Part shown: one piece after another, positions 51,409 to 51,413 of the stretch
How positions within the stretch are numbered: position 1 is the first letter of the stretch
Layout: each line of letters starts with the position of its first letter
NCBI GenBank assembly: GCA_035647815.1
Contig: DASRMR010000042.1
Coordinates: 1-51,413 of the forward strand
DNA from: JAAYRQ01 sp035647815
GTDB taxonomy: Bacteria > Bacillota > Syntrophomonadia > Syntrophomonadales > Syntrophomonadaceae
DNA: 51,413 bases
Direction of reading: 5' to 3'
Made by a program: the position numbers and the translations under genes
Notes under the pieces: model-generated
Database searches by the model: none
The model's input: the letters and a program-made list of their open reading frames with translations, nothing else
Told to the model about the DNA's origin: nothing

Positions 51409-51413
51409 TATAA

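Noticed and set aside
1..51413. CRISPR arrays, tRNA genes, a replication origin or a prophage
   Set aside because: No regularly spaced repeats, tRNA cloverleaf, DnaA-box cluster or phage structural genes were seen on reading either strand. A tRNA or CRISPR search program would be decisive.

Overview
The window is A+T-rich DNA from an anaerobic, endospore-forming Firmicute of the class Clostridia. The evidence is the core sporulation set (spoIIM, dacF-spoIIAA-spoIIAB-sigF, spoVAC-D-E-F) in the order typical of Firmicutes, together with oxygen-sensitive functions: a 2-hydroxyacyl-CoA dehydratase activase family, FeS-containing MinD-type ATPases, a RACo-like ferredoxin activator, and acyl-CoA/CoA-transferase enzymes of butyrate-type metabolism. 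I cannot name a genus from sequence alone.

Layout. 1-1480: thiolase. 1575-5971: spoIIM, a DUF4227 (YqzK-like) gene, xerD, deoB and a pyrimidine nucleoside phosphorylase. 6000-8700: a two-component system read leftwards, bracketed by copies of a small palindromic repeat. 8859-16271: an accessory region with four DNA-alkylation-repair genes (an AlkA-type glycosylase, a decayed alkD, ogt, and an Ada-AlkA fusion). It is broken up by a molybdoenzyme module of different base composition whose catalytic gene has lost its N-terminus, an IS1182-type transposase remnant and a DUF1848 pseudogene. 16519-23565: a small unknown gene and then the dacF/spoIIA/sigF and spoVA operons with a dodecin gene between them. 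23573-26627: two DUF2229-type proteins and an HgdC-type activase. 26755-28788: a class A penicillin-binding protein. 28819-31673: a thiamine-precursor ABC transporter read leftwards behind a TPP riboswitch, attenuator and promoter. 31791-33152: a TrpB2-type protein.

33327-36822 is the most system-like stretch. It holds DUF5320, DUF134 (HTH), NifX-like, two MinD-like ATPases with inserted ferredoxin domains, and a second NifX-like protein. There are no nitrogenase genes, and two promoters share a TTGAYATATG core with repeats or palindromes over them. 36977-40393: TrmK, Nif3-like, HD-GYP and HU. 40855-43477: a CoA-transferase convergent with an acyl-CoA dehydrogenase. 43861-44190: RNase P RNA on the minus strand. 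44409-47338: a small membrane protein, an FdhD homologue lacking the usual CxxC pair, and a RACo-like protein. 47537-51340: an SDR, a PHP phosphatase, a Na/Ca-exchanger-type transporter, a ribbon-helix-helix protein and a YlbF-family protein.

Most intact genes have strong Shine-Dalgarno sequences and hairpin/T-tract terminators, and many starts were moved to GTG, TTG or a later ATG on that basis. No tRNA, CRISPR array or complete insertion sequence was seen.
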